DNA from: Rhynchosporium graminicola
Lineage: Eukaryota > Ascomycota > Leotiomycetes > Helotiales > Ploettnerulaceae
Assembly (NCBI GenBank): GCA_900074885.1
Contig: FJUW01000003.1
Span: forward strand, 711,273 to 775,272
Length of the DNA: 64,000 bases
Direction: 5' to 3'
Position 1 is the stretch's first letter. Each line of letters starts with the position of its first letter. The notes beneath the pieces were generated by a model. The model worked only from the letters and a program-made list of their open reading frames with translations, was not told where the DNA came from and made no database searches. The translations under genes and the position numbers were made by a program. Shown here one piece after another: positions 23,615 to 36,089 of the stretch.

Positions 23615-26091
23615 ATGTCTCAACGTAAGTACGAATTGAAGCACATTCGAAGTCCGACATATTGCTGACTGACATTTTCACCCACACAGCCCTGGCCAAT
23701 CCGGAATGGCCTCCGCGATCTCCTCATGATGTCCTTCTCAGCACACCTGGAGGGCGTGATCGACTTCGGAGACTCGCAGAACGTACCTCTCTATCACCAT
23801 CACCATCAAAACGCCCATCATCCATGCGAAAGATGCCCAAGGATCTTTTGAAGACAGAGTTGGAGGACGACGAGGATGAAGACGAGGAGACCCTGCAGCT
23901 TCAATTACAAGAAATACAGGCCCGTTTAAAGCTCAAGAAGCTGCAGAAGAAGGCCAAGCACGTACCGGAATCTGAAAGCGATCCATTGCGGTCCGACCCA
24001 GCACAATTGACGAGGGTAAGTTCCGCGGCAGCAAGTCGGGCACGGTCGAGGGTAGCAGGACTACGGAGAGAGCGACTAGAAGAGGCGAGGGTGCAGCCAG
24101 AAATACATGTCCCTGTATCTCCAATACGAAGAGCACAACCACCTCCTGTACAAAGGTCCCCGGGGAGGGTCTTGTTGGGCATCGACAAAGGACTACGAGG
24201 AAGTGACATATCCCTGAAGCGTGCCCCAAGTCTAAGGAAAAGAGATGAGATATCACAGGAAATGCTGGCAGGGCCGTTTCTGCAAAGAGCTGGGTCGCAA
24301 GCTAGTAGTCGAGCCCAGGGAACTGCTACGCCTGCCAACACTGCGTCGAATGGAGATCGGCCGAAGTCGTTTAGCGAGAGGATGGCGGCCGTAAGGTCTG
24401 AAGAACTCGAAAGAAAGGAAAGACAAGAGCGCATCCGAAAAAATCGAAGTACAGGATTCGACATCGATCACGAGAAAATGCAAAGGTTCAAGGAGAATGC
24501 TGTTGAGCTGCCGGACAACTCTAGGGTAGCTCCAGATTTTACCAGGGACGAAGTTTTGGGGACCAAGGTTAAATTTTCTAGTAAAAGTGCTCCGAATCTA
24601 CGGCCAGCTATAAGAAGCATAAGTAAAGACCATACAAGCTCGCTGCAAAGCAGGACAGACTTGAGGGCATCCGCAGGTTCTTCTAAGCCGGCTTCGAGGA
24701 GGGCGCCGGATATGGCAAGAAACCCGCAAGAAGTCACGGAGTCGGAGGCCGATGCATCACAATTCGAGCCATATTCAGCTCAGCACCTTTCAAGAAGAAT
24801 TGTACCTCATCCTGAACTTACACGAATTCTCACAGGGAAGAAGGCTTTCCTAATTCCCGATTTGCTAAAGGTTGTCAAAGCTCCAGATTTTCAGAGCCCG
24901 GAAATTGAAGAGGATATGGTTGTATTTGGGATAATCTCCAAGAAAACAGAACCGAAAACACATCAACCGAATCCTAGTGCTAAGAACCAGAACAGAGGCA
25001 AGTTCATGGTTATGGCCTTAACTGATCTCAAATGGGAGCTTGATTTGTTCCTTTTCGATACTGCATTTGACAAGTTTTGGAAATACACTCCTGGCACGAT
25101 CATAGCAATTCTAAATCCTCAAATCATGCCCCCGCCAAAGGGTAAAGAGGCGACTGGGAAATTCAGCTTGACTCTGAACTCGAATGCGGATACCATTCTC
25201 GAGGTTGGGACTGCCAGAGATCTCGGCTACTGCAAAAGTGTCAAGAAAGATGGCAATACCTGCGATTCATGGGTTGACAGGAGGCACACCGAGTTTTGCG
25301 ACTACCACATCAATCTCACTTTGAACAAGACACACAGCAACCGCATGGAAGTCAACACCATGGGATTCGGCAAAGGCCGTTATGCAACAGGTGGTGGGGG
25401 TGGAGGAGAGGATAGCGGCAAATTTACTTCAGGGTCAAATCGTTACTCTAAGTACAAAACTAAGCAAGAGAAAGAAGAGGAGAAAATCACTCGGTACGAC
25501 AGAGGGACCCACTCCCAAATCTATATCGGTAAAAGAAGCACCGTCAACATGCTTGACGATGTCGATTTCGACCCTGACGCCTTTCACCGGGGCTCCACCA
25601 AAGAAGAGCGCATGACACGGCGAATTCTCGCACAAGAGAAAGAGCGCGACCTAGAACGCAAACTCGCTGACATGGGCAGTGGACAAGGCGCTGAATACAT
25701 GCGGCGCCGTGATCCAGCCACCCTACCACGTAGCGAGCTCTACAGCTCCTCGCAAGCGGAACCACCCCCTGACGCAGGGAAACTCGGCCTCCTAGGCGGG
25801 AAAGCCGACGACGTCTCGCTGAGTCCTATTAAACGTAAACGCACGAATACAGTCTCGAGTTCGGCGGCCGTAGGGTGGGGTTCTGATCTCACGAGGCAGT
25901 TGGGGAAGATGAAAAATGGTGAGAATATTGTTAAAGATGGCCAGCCGCCAATTAAGAAGAAGAAGACGAGATTTGTTACCGAGAAGGGGATTAGAGAGGC
26001 TGGAAGAGAAAGTTTTGGTGGTGAGGTCGTAGAGAAGGCGAATAATGACTTGAACGATTCGGATGATGATCTTGATATTGTGAGGGAGTAG
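23615..26091 (+). CDS. MCM10: Replication initiation factor MCM10
   Basis: MCM10 binds CMG helicase, DNA polymerase alpha and DNA during origin firing. Exon 1 (23615-23624) encodes only MSQ plus one base; exon 2 (23690-26091) completes 803 residues. After a disordered N-terminus with an acidic coiled-coil stretch (~res 60-105) come the OB-fold (LIPDLLKVVKAPDFQ, MVVFGIISKKTEP, FMVMALTDLKWELDLFLF) and the MCM10 zinc finger: YCKS...NTCDSW...EFCDYH, with the Cys3-His ligands around residues 517-544. Basic nuclear-localisation-like runs (KRKR, KKKKTRF) lie near the C-terminus. The short first exon is supported by phase and a good GTAAGT...ACACAG intron. Confidence 0.95.
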
Positions 26092-26655
26092 AAGGCTAGG
26101 CAATCTTTTATTTTGGCGTATCCTGGTGGGGGCGTTGGCTGAATTGGTCTGATCTGGCTTGGCTTGGCTTATTACGGATGGGGTCAAAGAGAGGAGCAGT
26201 CGGCGTTTCAAGTAGGCCAATATCAATATCTTGTGGCCTTCAGTGCGCGAGTCTCAAACGGGGGAAGAAATCAAATGAACCAGCGAAGCATTTTTTCAAT
26301 AGGCGATTATTTCACCCCCATAATCCTCAAAGTGGTAGATTGTCACAAAGTCAGGGCAAAAAAGCAAACGAGGAGAAAAGAGATATGAGGAGGATATTTG
26401 GGGTGGAGCAGGACAATATATTGCAACGAGGATTTAGGAATGGATAGGGAATTCGCCCCGCGGAAGGACTTGGAGGTTGAAGAATGCTTCTATTCGCACT
26501 TCCCGTGCTTTATTGCAGTCCTCCATCTCTTTGTGCCACACAATATTTACGTTGGATGTAGTGAGCGACGTTCTGGATTTTACCCTTTCCAAATCCGAGC
26601 GAAAGTTCGACTATATACATTGGAATACCCTATTGACTAGAGAGCAGGACAGCGA
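26092..26655. other. Convergent 3' intergenic region
   Basis: Separates the 3' ends of MCM10 and the alpha-galactosidase gene. Open frames here are short and featureless. Confidence 0.5.
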
Positions 26656-28077
26656 TCAAGATGTGATCTTGTACACGGCCATGTCGTGATTTGGCAAGGA
26701 GATCGAGACGCTGGTTCCAGTGCCGGTCTGGCCGCTGTACATTTCATGCCACTTGAATGTGCCTGAGCCAAGTCCAGGGACATCTTTGAAGTTCACATTG
26801 AATGTCCTGGCACCACTCGCGGCGACAATACCGACCACGACTCCATCTGAAAGCGGTCCGGCCCAGAAGGGATACAGTTGCCCGGAAACCGGCTTAGCTT
26901 CTCCCGAGGGCACGAAATACGTTGCTGCTTTGCCGAGAGAGTCTTGGTTGATTGCGAGGATACCCTGTCATTCATTCAGTCTCTCGAATAGAGGCCAGGA
27001 GAAAGAGAGACTTACGGCATTCTTGATGACAGCAAGCGAAGAAGCCTTTATCTTTGCAAGATCCGTTCCAAGGATTATAGGTGACTTGCCGATTGCCCAC
27101 AGCCCAAAGTGTGCTCGTTCTTCGGCATCAGTGAGAACACCATTACCGATTTCCTATGCGATGTCAGCTGCCATCTTTGCAAGTTCATGGAAGAGGTCCT
27201 ACCATCATGTCCCAGTCATTGAAGCCTCCAGGAGCAGCATACTGTGAGATAGTCGCTCCTTTCGCAGCTATAGACGCCACCGAAGCCCAATTGTTTGCGA
27301 TATCACCTGTAGTGCGCCAGGAATTTCCAACGGTGTTACCCCAAGTCCACACGCTGTCCAGACCCCACGAGCACATGGAGTACAGCACAGGATGTTGCAC
27401 GTTTTTCAAAGCGTTGCCGAACGTCGTGTACCATGATTTAGTGTCTCTCGGGATCCAGCACGTTTGAGGAACCTGTCCGTTGCAAGGTGTGTAGCAATTG
27501 TCGTATTTCCACTAGATGATCGGTACGTTAGCATTGTCCTCTTCAACAGCGGAAGTATTCCTACATAATCCACTCCCCAGCTACTAAGTAATTGTGCGTC
27601 TTGTACTTCATGACCTTGCGAGCCTGGGTATCCAGCACATGTTTTGGTGCCGGCATCGCCATACAACCCAAACTTGAGACCCATACCATGGATCTGATTC
27701 ACAACTGGTGCTATGCCTTTAGGCCATTTCGTTGGGTCGGCAACAAGGTGGCCTGAGGAGTTTCGTGACATGGTGTGCCAGCAGTCGTCAATGTTGACAT
27801 ATTGATACCCTAGGTTCTTTAGACCCAGGGTGACGAATTGATTCGCTGCTATCATAGTAGCTGAAGCTGAAGCATCACGGCATCCGAACGCATTCTATGT
27901 AAGCTTGAATTAGTACATTATACGTCGATGGAATGTAGGAAGAGAATGTACCCAGCTGTTCCATCCAAGGGCAGGAGTCTTGCCAAGACCATTGTTGATA
28001 CGCTTCTCTACCGCATGACTGTGTGCTGTGGTGCTTAGAAAGCTTACAACTATCGCAAGGAGTGAATTGGAATACAT
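26656..28077 (-). CDS. Secreted alpha-galactosidase, GH27
   Basis: Glycoside hydrolase family 27 enzyme that removes terminal alpha-1,6-galactose from galactomannan or raffinose-type sugars outside the cell. Five exons (28077-27952, 27894-27565, 27511-27203, 27153-27016, 26964-26656), all phase 0, give 403 residues. A signal peptide (MYSNSLLAIVVSFLSTTAHS) is followed by a Lys-Arg site that may be processed. GKTPALGWNSW and NIDDCW are classic family motifs. The nucleophile Asp is in WKYDNC (~res 156) and the acid/base Asp in RTTGDI (~222); GGFNDWDMM follows. The C-terminal ~100 residues form a beta-sandwich-like domain. Intact and full length. Confidence 0.95.
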
Positions 28078-29278
28078 GGCTCAGGATGGTTTGTGGACTT
28101 CAGTACAGTCCCTAAAGTTTCTACATGGTAGCCTTCCAGACAGATATATATGTGGCAGAAATTAAGTGACGAACAATCGCATATTAAGTTTCCTGTCAAT
28201 ATAAGACATATCAACATATGAGTTGGTTGTTAGCCTCGGTTCCATGCTGTCCACCAATGATGAGGTGGCGCGGAAACTGTGCTGCTCAGGCATCGCGTAA
28301 TGCTCCGAAACCTTCACTTAAAAGCCATTCTATCTCAAACTTGATACGCGTAACCACCGTCACCCAAACCTTACATTCTAATGCTATCAAAATTGCACCA
28401 ATTCGAGTCTTGATAGATTAGTGAAGAGATCAGCTTAATAATTCTGTCAAAGTACGGAGGTTGGTATGCCCTCGAGCTTGAAAGTGGGCTTAAACCTGTC
28501 TCCATGGAATCCGCACATCAGATAATTCTGTAAGCGAACGCTATATCAATGGATCTTCAACCCTGGCTCAACATCGGAATGCTTTGTTCGAGATCTTAAT
28601 TCATCCGCGTGTGCAGTGACTACCGCTTTGCTGGACCCCTCATTGACGGCAGATGACGGCGAATGAGTGCGCTTTCAAGCGAGGGTAAGGATATATATAA
28701 AAGGATCTCAAGTTTTCCACAAATGGCAGTGCCCAGCATACTTCGTATTCCTTCACTTTAACGTCACGACGACAACAGGTCCCCCGCCTATCGCCAAGGA
28801 AGAACAGGGAGTTAGTTCATGATTCAGGTCACGTAATAAAGCGGGTACCAGCTTCCAGCTGCGGGTTTCCACCTCTCCTTTTCTTCGAGCGCGATTCCGA
28901 GTCGGTGGTGGAAAACGTATCAGTCCATGCTCTTTGAGCGGAGCCGAATGATAGACCTGTTGTGGCCAACTTATGAATTCTCCGTATCAATATCATGTTT
29001 AAATGGCAAGGTAATAAGACTCAAAGTGAAACATATAACCTTGGCTGTAATTCGTATAGATAAGTGGGGCGACCGGTAGCTGGAGCTGAACCCTAAAGTA
29101 ACTTTCCTAGAAGTGGAATATAAAATTTAAATAACCTTGATAGGCCTGTCAGTTTTCATGAAGCTCATGATAAGTAATAGCCTCCTCGTATCAAGCTGCC
29201 ATTCAGGTACGGATTCCAATTCGGAACTGTGTCAACTCTCCGTAGTTCTCCAAGCGAGAAGCCTTCCTCCTTCCTTTT
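28078..29278. other. Intergenic region upstream of alpha-galactosidase
   Basis: About 1.2 kb containing the GH27 promoter. A TATATATAAAAGG box at about 28690 faces right, but no gene follows it before the beta-lactamase-like 3' end. Nothing else recognised. Confidence 0.4.
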
Positions 29279-31422
29279 CTAAACTCGCTCGAACCAGATC
29301 CTACCTTCCGTTCCCATCTCCGGCTCCAACGCAATCCCGAACTTCTCCACCGTTCCTCCACTCCCAACTCGGAACTCCGCTGCCATAGCCTGCTTGAAAA
29401 CGAGGCCCCGGTGCGACCTTCGAATCCACATAGGCCATGAAATAATCACCACTAATATGCTCGAAATCGAAGTCTATTTTCCAGGCAACGTCAATTCTGT
29501 CGGCGTGTAGTGTATTGGTGTGTGGCCAATGCGTGATGGTGAAGTTACGGTAGGCAGGGTGAAAATAGGTACCGGCGTAAGAAGACATTGAGAGAGTTGG
29601 TAGGAGGACGGGGGAGGGAATGCTGGGGTAGAATCTGGACAGGCTAGAGTTGTAGTCGGCAGATCGTTTGGAGAAAAATCGATTGAACCTGTGGGAGACT
29701 TAGTAGGAGCTCATGCCCGTGTGGTGAACGCTGCTTAATGTTCCCATACAAATACCAAGAGGAAGCCAGGGCATTGGTGGGAAGGAGTGAGTGAAGCTTA
29801 CTTAGCACCCCAATCAAACCTCTCCTCCTCCTTCACACCGAGCCGCTCATCGATAATCCTCCAAATCGCAATCAACTCCACCACATTCGATGTGATGCCC
29901 GTATTGCCAAACGCACAAACACCAAATCCTATCTCTGGGAAGAAAATCACGTGCGATCCGAAAGCTTCCACGCCTCCACTGTGTTCGTAAAACTCATAGC
30001 CTTTGCATGTTGAAGTTTCCCATCCAAGAGCGTAGGACGTGGTTCCAGTGTAGGGCACGTCAGAGGAGGCGCGCAACATACGTGGTGTAAGGTAATCTCT
30101 GTAGGATTCTTCCGGCGGGGGTGAACTATACAGAAGTGCGAAGATCCATTGGGTTTAGTCGAGGACGTTAGAGATTATGGACCCGGCGGCGGCGTTCGTG
30201 ATAAGATCTTCTGTATAAGGCACCGGGAGGTAGGTGTTGTTGTAGAAGACATATCCTTGTGCGAAGTGGTGGGGGCTGGAGATGGCGTCTGAATTGGAGA
30301 AGGCCTGTTTTATGTTAGCTGATGTAGTACTTGATTTTGCAAGGTGGCTTCATTCCTGATAATCGTCAATTATATGTCCAGATTCTGTTACTGGCTCATC
30401 TCAAGATATGCCGCTACAGAGGCCACGAAGATGCCGAATTGGAAGGCTGCACTCACAGTAGACGTCATTCCTAGTGGCTCCCAAATCTCCTTCTTTATGA
30501 ATAATTCCAAAGACCCTCCCGTCAGTGTCTCAATAATATGTCCAGCAACCACATACATCATATTACAGTATCTATACACACGAAGTCAATACACTTTCGC
30601 TACCTTTGCCGTCGAGAATTTTCGAAAAGCACATTTCTTTTCATCGAAACGGGGCTTCAATGCGGTAGAGTGAGAACATGAAAGGAGTCACTGAAATCTA
30701 ACCCTCGGCTCCTCCGTCAAAGGCAAGAATCTCAAAGCTCTCACGACATCCCTTGGCGTAGAGTTCCTGCCCTCGTATGTTCCTCCATAACTGAAATCAT
30801 GTCTCGGCATACCCGTTCTATGAGACAGGATATCTTCGATAGTGATATGAGCTGTGGTCCATGGGTCTTCAAGCACGAAATCTTCGGGGATGAGAGATGA
30901 AACTGGGGTTTTCCATGATTGCGGGAAGTGTTTGGAGTAATTTGAAGAAGAGATGAGGATCTCCATGGCCGCGGCTGTAAAGGCTTTGGTGGTGCTGACG
31001 CCATAAAAGAGTGTGCTTGGTGTTACAGGCGTGGAGGGTAGTGTCGCGATGCCATAACCCTATAATTCTGTGAGTCTAGTCGTCCAAATGGTTTCATTGC
31101 AAACATAAAAGGAACTTGAATCCAACCCAAAATTTCAACCATCTTCATGCCACTTAGCTCACCAAATCCTTGTTTGGGACATTTCAGATGGGTTTCGCGG
31201 GTATCTTACCTCTGCCCAACCCTCATCACCATCGAAAACTCCAATGGAAATCCCAGGGACATGCCATGCTTCCAAGGAGGATTTGATCAATCTCTCCAGG
31301 TCAGCATTAAGCGGACTTGATTCCTTATCGCCATTACGCAAAATTTTCTGCTCATGATTTTGAGCAAGCGAAGTTGCAAGACATTGAACTAAACAGAGAC
31401 AGAGTAATAAGTGGGCGAGCAT
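29279..31422 (-). pseudogene. Broken secreted beta-lactamase-fold serine hydrolase (class C / esterase-like)
   Basis: Five exons can be joined in phase: 31422-31210, 31059-30692, 30571-30457, 30304-29802, 29688 to about 29279. There is a signal peptide (LAHLLLCLCLVQCLATSLA). The family's catalytic motifs are present: SxxK in GVSTTKAFTAA, the YxN box as YCNMM, and a late HSGG. The fold is that of PF00144 fungal beta-lactamase/transesterase-like proteins; substrate unknown. Two lesions are visible. An in-frame TAA at 30155-30157 sits where the family has an aromatic residue before TQW. Near 29355 the conserved C-terminal block (KFGIALEPEMG, GRIWFERV) lies one frame off from the sequence before it. 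No plausible intron removes either lesion. Assembly error cannot be excluded without reads, but two independent breaks point to a pseudogene. Confidence 0.78.
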
Positions 31423-32357
31423 TTTCGATTACAGTTTGCTTGCTGTAAAAACGATAGACCTTGGGAATATGAGACTCTAGAAGAAACAAACGAATTACGA
31501 TCAGATTGTGCATGAAGCAGGATTGTGTTCGAGACGGTGAAGTTATGGCTGCCTGAGAAGTCTTAATTGATTACGTATAGGGTACATGCATACAAGACGG
31601 GACATCGAATAGGATAGATAACAATCGCTAGACAAGCAAAAGTGCCAAGATCGTCTACAGTAAAGAATCCAGTAATATCACTCCGAAGATGTTGAGAGAT
31701 GCTCAGAGTAAGCAAATCACCCGACAACTCCGCTCAGCCCGCCTCTACGCTGCAGGCTCCAGCTCCAAGCTTTTGAAGCTTAAATGTACGACATAGATTA
31801 CCCATGCTGCGCTGAGTCATCAAAACCTCCTCTTGTGTGTCGACTACTGCGACCGCATACCAGCTACCAAATGAATAATTTGGCCATTTGAACATGTGCA
31901 GGCCAGATCCTTGCCAAGAGGAAGGTGGAGAGTCAGGAGGGTGAGATGAATATGGCCGATGGTATCACTGGTCAGATGTGATCTGATTGGGGACTTATTG
32001 AAGCATCTATTAATGTACTGTACGAGAGGAAGAAAGATACGGCTGTACAACAGAAGAGATACAGTTTCAACTTCGTGTTCGGATGTGGGGGACATGAGGT
32101 CGAAAACACGGGATTTTGATTGCTGTGTACGCTGGCCCTCATGGTTTTCGCTTAGGCTCGACGTGGGGTAGACAAAAACATCCTTCACCATCGCTAACCA
32201 TCCACCTTCCATCTCAAAACCGGCTCATATCAGAGCAAACGAGTGGAAGTCCCAGATGGGAGGTACAGAAATTTCAAGAAAGACAAAGACCACATCCCAA
32301 TGGCACCAAAAATTTCCCCTACGCGCCAATATATCCATGAACATCATCCAATCCTAA
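31423..32357. other. Intergenic region, no gene seen
   Basis: Promoter side of the broken beta-lactamase-like gene and 3' side of the decayed cysteine-rich gene. Short open frames only. Confidence 0.45.
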
Positions 32358-32742
32358 CTACGGGCAACCAATTCCACCCTTGGTGGTGATAGAGCAGCAA
32401 TCGGCATCCTATATCATACCAATAAGCCCAAATGTTTCGCCTGTGATGAGAATTGAGGGGGAAACATACGCATTGAGCCTCAGTAACACCTTGGTTGGAG
32501 CACCAGTCTGCCACGAGGTCGTTGCATCGATCATCACGATCCGCAAGCAGAAGCTGATTGTGCTGGTTCATGCATCCCTTCTATCCACCGGCCTCTCCAC
32601 CCTAGCAGCAGTCTTGTCCTGGGTTGCACTATGACTGTGGTTAGCCTTGTGATAGTTTTGAGGAGTAGTTGAGGGCTGTTACAGCCAAGGCAGAAGAACT
32701 GAAAAGGGCCACAGTGGCGATGAGGATGGTTGAGAAGTGCAT
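32358..32742 (-). pseudogene. Decayed paralogue of the small secreted cysteine-rich protein
   Basis: Exons 32742-32683, 32628-32470 and 32408-32358 join in phase. Exon 1 encodes a clear 20-residue signal peptide (MHFSTILIATVALFSSSALA). The mature part aligns along its length with the intact gene at 34503: same order of cysteines, shared DCC and GC spacing, VADW/YC, DADCCSI and a final GCP. Two codons are TAG (32604-32602 and 32583-32581), where the intact copy has Trp and Leu. TGG to TAG is a G-to-A change in a CpA context on the opposite strand, the preference of repeat-induced point mutation; the second stop is uninformative. The third exon is set off by a 61-nt intron (GTATGT...ATATAG) absent from the intact copy. 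The break is described only as observed. Confidence 0.75.
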
Positions 32743-34502
32743 TCTGAGGGATCGTAGGGAAATATTCGGAAGTGGAGATGATTGCGTGCTAGTGTGATAG
32801 GATTATAGGATGATTGGATGATGCGAAGTGGAAGTGGATGAGAATGATGATGAGGATGAGGACGAGAGGGTGAAGAATAAAGACGTAAGAGAACTAGGCA
32901 GTACTTATACACATTGAAGATCCTGGCTTTCACGAATTGATAAAGTTCTTGAGTATGATCTCAGGTTGTGGTACAGTCCATCGACTGCGTTTCCCCGAGC
33001 CTCCCACTTGAATGAGTTGTGATAGAGTGGGTCCAAAATACAGAGTATATTTAGATAGTAGTTGCCAAAACAGCTTCTGCTCTTGGAAGACCTAAATCTG
33101 GATTGTGATACATTTCACACAGAGGCATTTATCGATACTGATAGAGGTTTGCAGTGAGTGATCGCCAGCTCCAACGTCGATATTGTGGTTACACTTTAAC
33201 CGAAGATCAACAGACTGATCTCCGACAATAGCCCGGGACGTGAATATTCTGGATAAACAACGGCGACTAAGCCAGCGCAGTCATAAAAGTCTTGATTTGA
33301 CAAAGAGAAGCACTGGTTTGGGACAAATATCTTGGCAATTTTATGGCATGATTTCAAGCTTCTAGAAAGGCGAATTGCTACGACCATTCTGGTAATTAGT
33401 GGGGTCTCGCTTAATTCAATACAACCGTTTGAATAGTATACAGGTAGGGTATGCTTGGCACTATCTAGAGTCTATCTTTTCGAGTTCGACAGCGGTAGGA
33501 TGCATGATGATCAGCACTGGCCGTGAATACTCACGGAGTCTTGTCTTGTTTGTACGCCCTGTGGTTGCTCGAAACAACCGAAGAAATACCAGTGGCTCTC
33601 CCTATATCGCGCGGATCAGGGACAGGCATGCACGTGGACACATGGCGCATCATGCTCATGGTCTAGATCTACCTCATGGTTGGATTTTCTACTTTAATCT
33701 GGGATGCTTTTTTGCTGTTTTCGTCCAAGATTATCAGACGTTCAGTCGTAAAAGCAGAGATGGATTCACGCAGAGGACTTTTCAGCAATCTTAACATATC
33801 ATTGATACCAGTTTCTTACTTTACTTCATGATTAAATTTATTTTAAGAGTTTAAAAGAGGTCTACTGAATTGTTTATGATGAAGAGTAGAGCTCCAACTT
33901 AAGTGCCTCAAGCGAAGAATAACAGCACAAAGACACTGTACTGTAGCATGTTTGATTTGCTGTTATTCTCAGTAGAACCTATCTGTAAAGCATACCCTGA
34001 TCTGTAGCACTACTTCAAGGCGCGTTTTGGTGGGAAAACGAATAACTTATTCATTCATGTCTTTGAGTCTACATTTTAGATATGACAATGTTCTAGTATG
34101 AGTCAATTCAATGTTTTATCATGTAGATCTAACGCTCCGCCTGAATAGAGCAGACTAGGACTCTTACATAATTCTTCCATGGCTCGTAGTTTAAAGGGTC
34201 TGAATGAGTATTCGTTAGGTTCACAATTGGATCAGACGACAGGTTCGACGTTTGCTTGGTAGTCTTGGCCTTGGGGCTGTCAGCTTCTGGTACCAATATA
34301 CATTTCCGGGCAGGCGTAGGAGAGACCGATGTCTTTGAAGTCTCCACCGGAAATGAGAGCAGTGAACGACTTATAAGAAACAGTTGCCTCCTAGCTGAAT
34401 TACAAAGATCACCCTCACCAACAATCATCGCAACAGCTTCCCACATCCATCTACCATACCTCACTTTCCGCATACACACCCAGTTCTCTAGCAAAGTTCA
34501 AT
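32743..34502. other. Divergent interval between the two cysteine-rich paralogues
   Basis: About 1.76 kb separating the start codons of the broken and intact copies, which point away from each other. One 131-codon open frame (33399-33794, +) has no recognisable domain and no supportable gene structure. I saw no transposon ends. Confidence 0.4.
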
Positions 34503-34879
34503 ATGCAAGTCAACACTCTTTTAGTCACTGCCTTCATGGCCGCCATGGTTCAACCCGGGCTTGCTGTAAGTACAAAGACTCATTCTCAGGCCCTTAAAAA
34601 CATAACTGACAACGATCCAGTGCACTATTAGCCAGTGAGACTTACCCAAGTGCAAATTCGAGGAACAAATAGACTGACAGGAACACTAGGGACTGTTGCT
34701 GGGGTGGGAATGATGCCGGGTTGAATGGATGTGAGAATCAGCACACGATTGACAAGGCGGAAACTTGCACGAGTGCTCCTTATGTTGCCGATTACTGCCG
34801 TAACAACGGCGTGACACCATTCCAGTGCGACGCCGATTGCTGCTCCATCAGCAGAAAGGTTGGACGTGGCTGCCCTTAG
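34503..34879 (+). CDS. Small secreted cysteine-rich protein (effector-like)
   Basis: Exons 34503-34565, 34621-34634 and 34681-34879 give 91 residues. Residues 1-21 are a signal peptide (MQVNTLLVTAFMAAMVQPGLA). The mature ~70 residues carry ten cysteines, starting at the first mature residue and including two CC pairs in DCCWGG and DADCCSI, and end in GCP. An even cysteine number suggests up to five disulfides and an extracellular protein. Exon 2 is a 14-nt microexon; both introns have canonical ends (GTAAGT...CCAG, GTGAGA...GACAG) and the second has a CTGAC branch point. No family recognised by eye. Small size, secretion and cysteine density are what fungal effectors and antimicrobial peptides share; activity not known. 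A broken paralogue lies at 32358-32742. Confidence 0.8.
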
Positions 34880-36089
34880 ATGTCTACAAAAGCAAGGCTT
34901 TCAGAACTTCAAGAGCTTAAGGTCATTTTTCTCTTTCTCTCCCGGTTTGCGGACGCTATGATGTCGGGATGAAAAACTAACTGTGTCCAGTGTTGGTTGG
35001 GGTCGCCTGGCTGGAGCTGTACGATGGGACATAGGATTTTCTTTTTGTTGCAACCGCGTTTTCTTTTGTCTACCTCGTCTGAGGAATTACATTCGTTTTT
35101 AAGATCAGGATTATACTAGACGGAAATGAGTGACGATCATCTGCGTAAATTTTTGGGGAGTTTCAGAGTCCATCACCTCGTAAAGCCCAATAGCTAAAGT
35201 CAATATTTGCTAAAATCTAGGGCCTCGGGGTGATGAGTGATGAGCCAAGATGAGAATGAGCATAAGTAACTACTTTTCCACGCGAATGGAGGTGAAATTC
35301 TTCGCAGTTGTAAAGACCATTCTTCTAGTACAGGTAATGACAGCATTGAATACACTCGAAATCTTGTGATTGATACGCGCAGTACAGAATAAATACTATT
35401 GAGGAGAGTTCTCCGGGCTGTGATGGAGCCATCCAGAGGGGCGGCCGCTCGAGGAAGGAAGCGAGCTGTTTTCGCTTAGCCAATCAACATATGAAGTATG
35501 GATGCTCGCAGTCTTTACTTGCAGTCTCTGGCATATTGTTTCCAGGCTCCTGAGAATCTCTAACTGGGCGGGTTTTGGCGGCGAAGACTCCCGCGGTTTC
35601 TTTCTCAATGCGTCCAGTCCAGATCATAGGAAAGTCTGCTTTCAGGAGCCTTTTGTTTGTTTCGCGTCATTTATCTGAAGGAAATTCTCAATCACTCTCC
35701 TCATAAGTATCGACAGTATTTCAAGTATTTATTTCCTGAACTTGTAAATGATCGTTGAATGGTGTGATTCCCGGGATGTCGACTGTTTTCGCAACAGAGG
35801 CGGGTCTGCAACTACCTAACTATAGAAGTACATCCCTCTTACCGAGTTTTCAGAAGAAAGCCCAATAGAGCTTCATCACAAGGCCATACCTGCAAGATAC
35901 TGATCTGGGGGTTTCCCAGTTTGGCCTTCGCGCGCATCATACTTGCATGTCTCCCGTTCTACCCTTGAGCGGAATTTGGTCCAATCACCATTAGTTCCAA
36001 CCACACTTCTCTCTTCACGCAGAATTTGGCGCACACACAATTTCAGCGACCTGATGGCCGCAGCAACATGCACTCGGTGAGTGATCTCA
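34880..36089. other. Intergenic region, no gene seen
   Basis: 3' flank of the cysteine-rich gene and featureless sequence; no open frame with recognisable content. Confidence 0.45.

Noticed and set aside
26092..26655. Short plus-strand frames after MCM10.
   Set aside because: They lie in the 3' flank of two convergent genes and have no protein character.
33399..33794. A 131-codon plus-strand open frame between the two cysteine-rich genes.
   Set aside because: No recognisable domain, unlikely composition and no splice partners.
35285..35310. GGAGGTGAAATTCTTCG resembles a conserved segment of 18S rRNA.
   Set aside because: The match covers only about 15 bases; the flanks do not continue the rRNA sequence, so it is chance or at most a tiny fragment.
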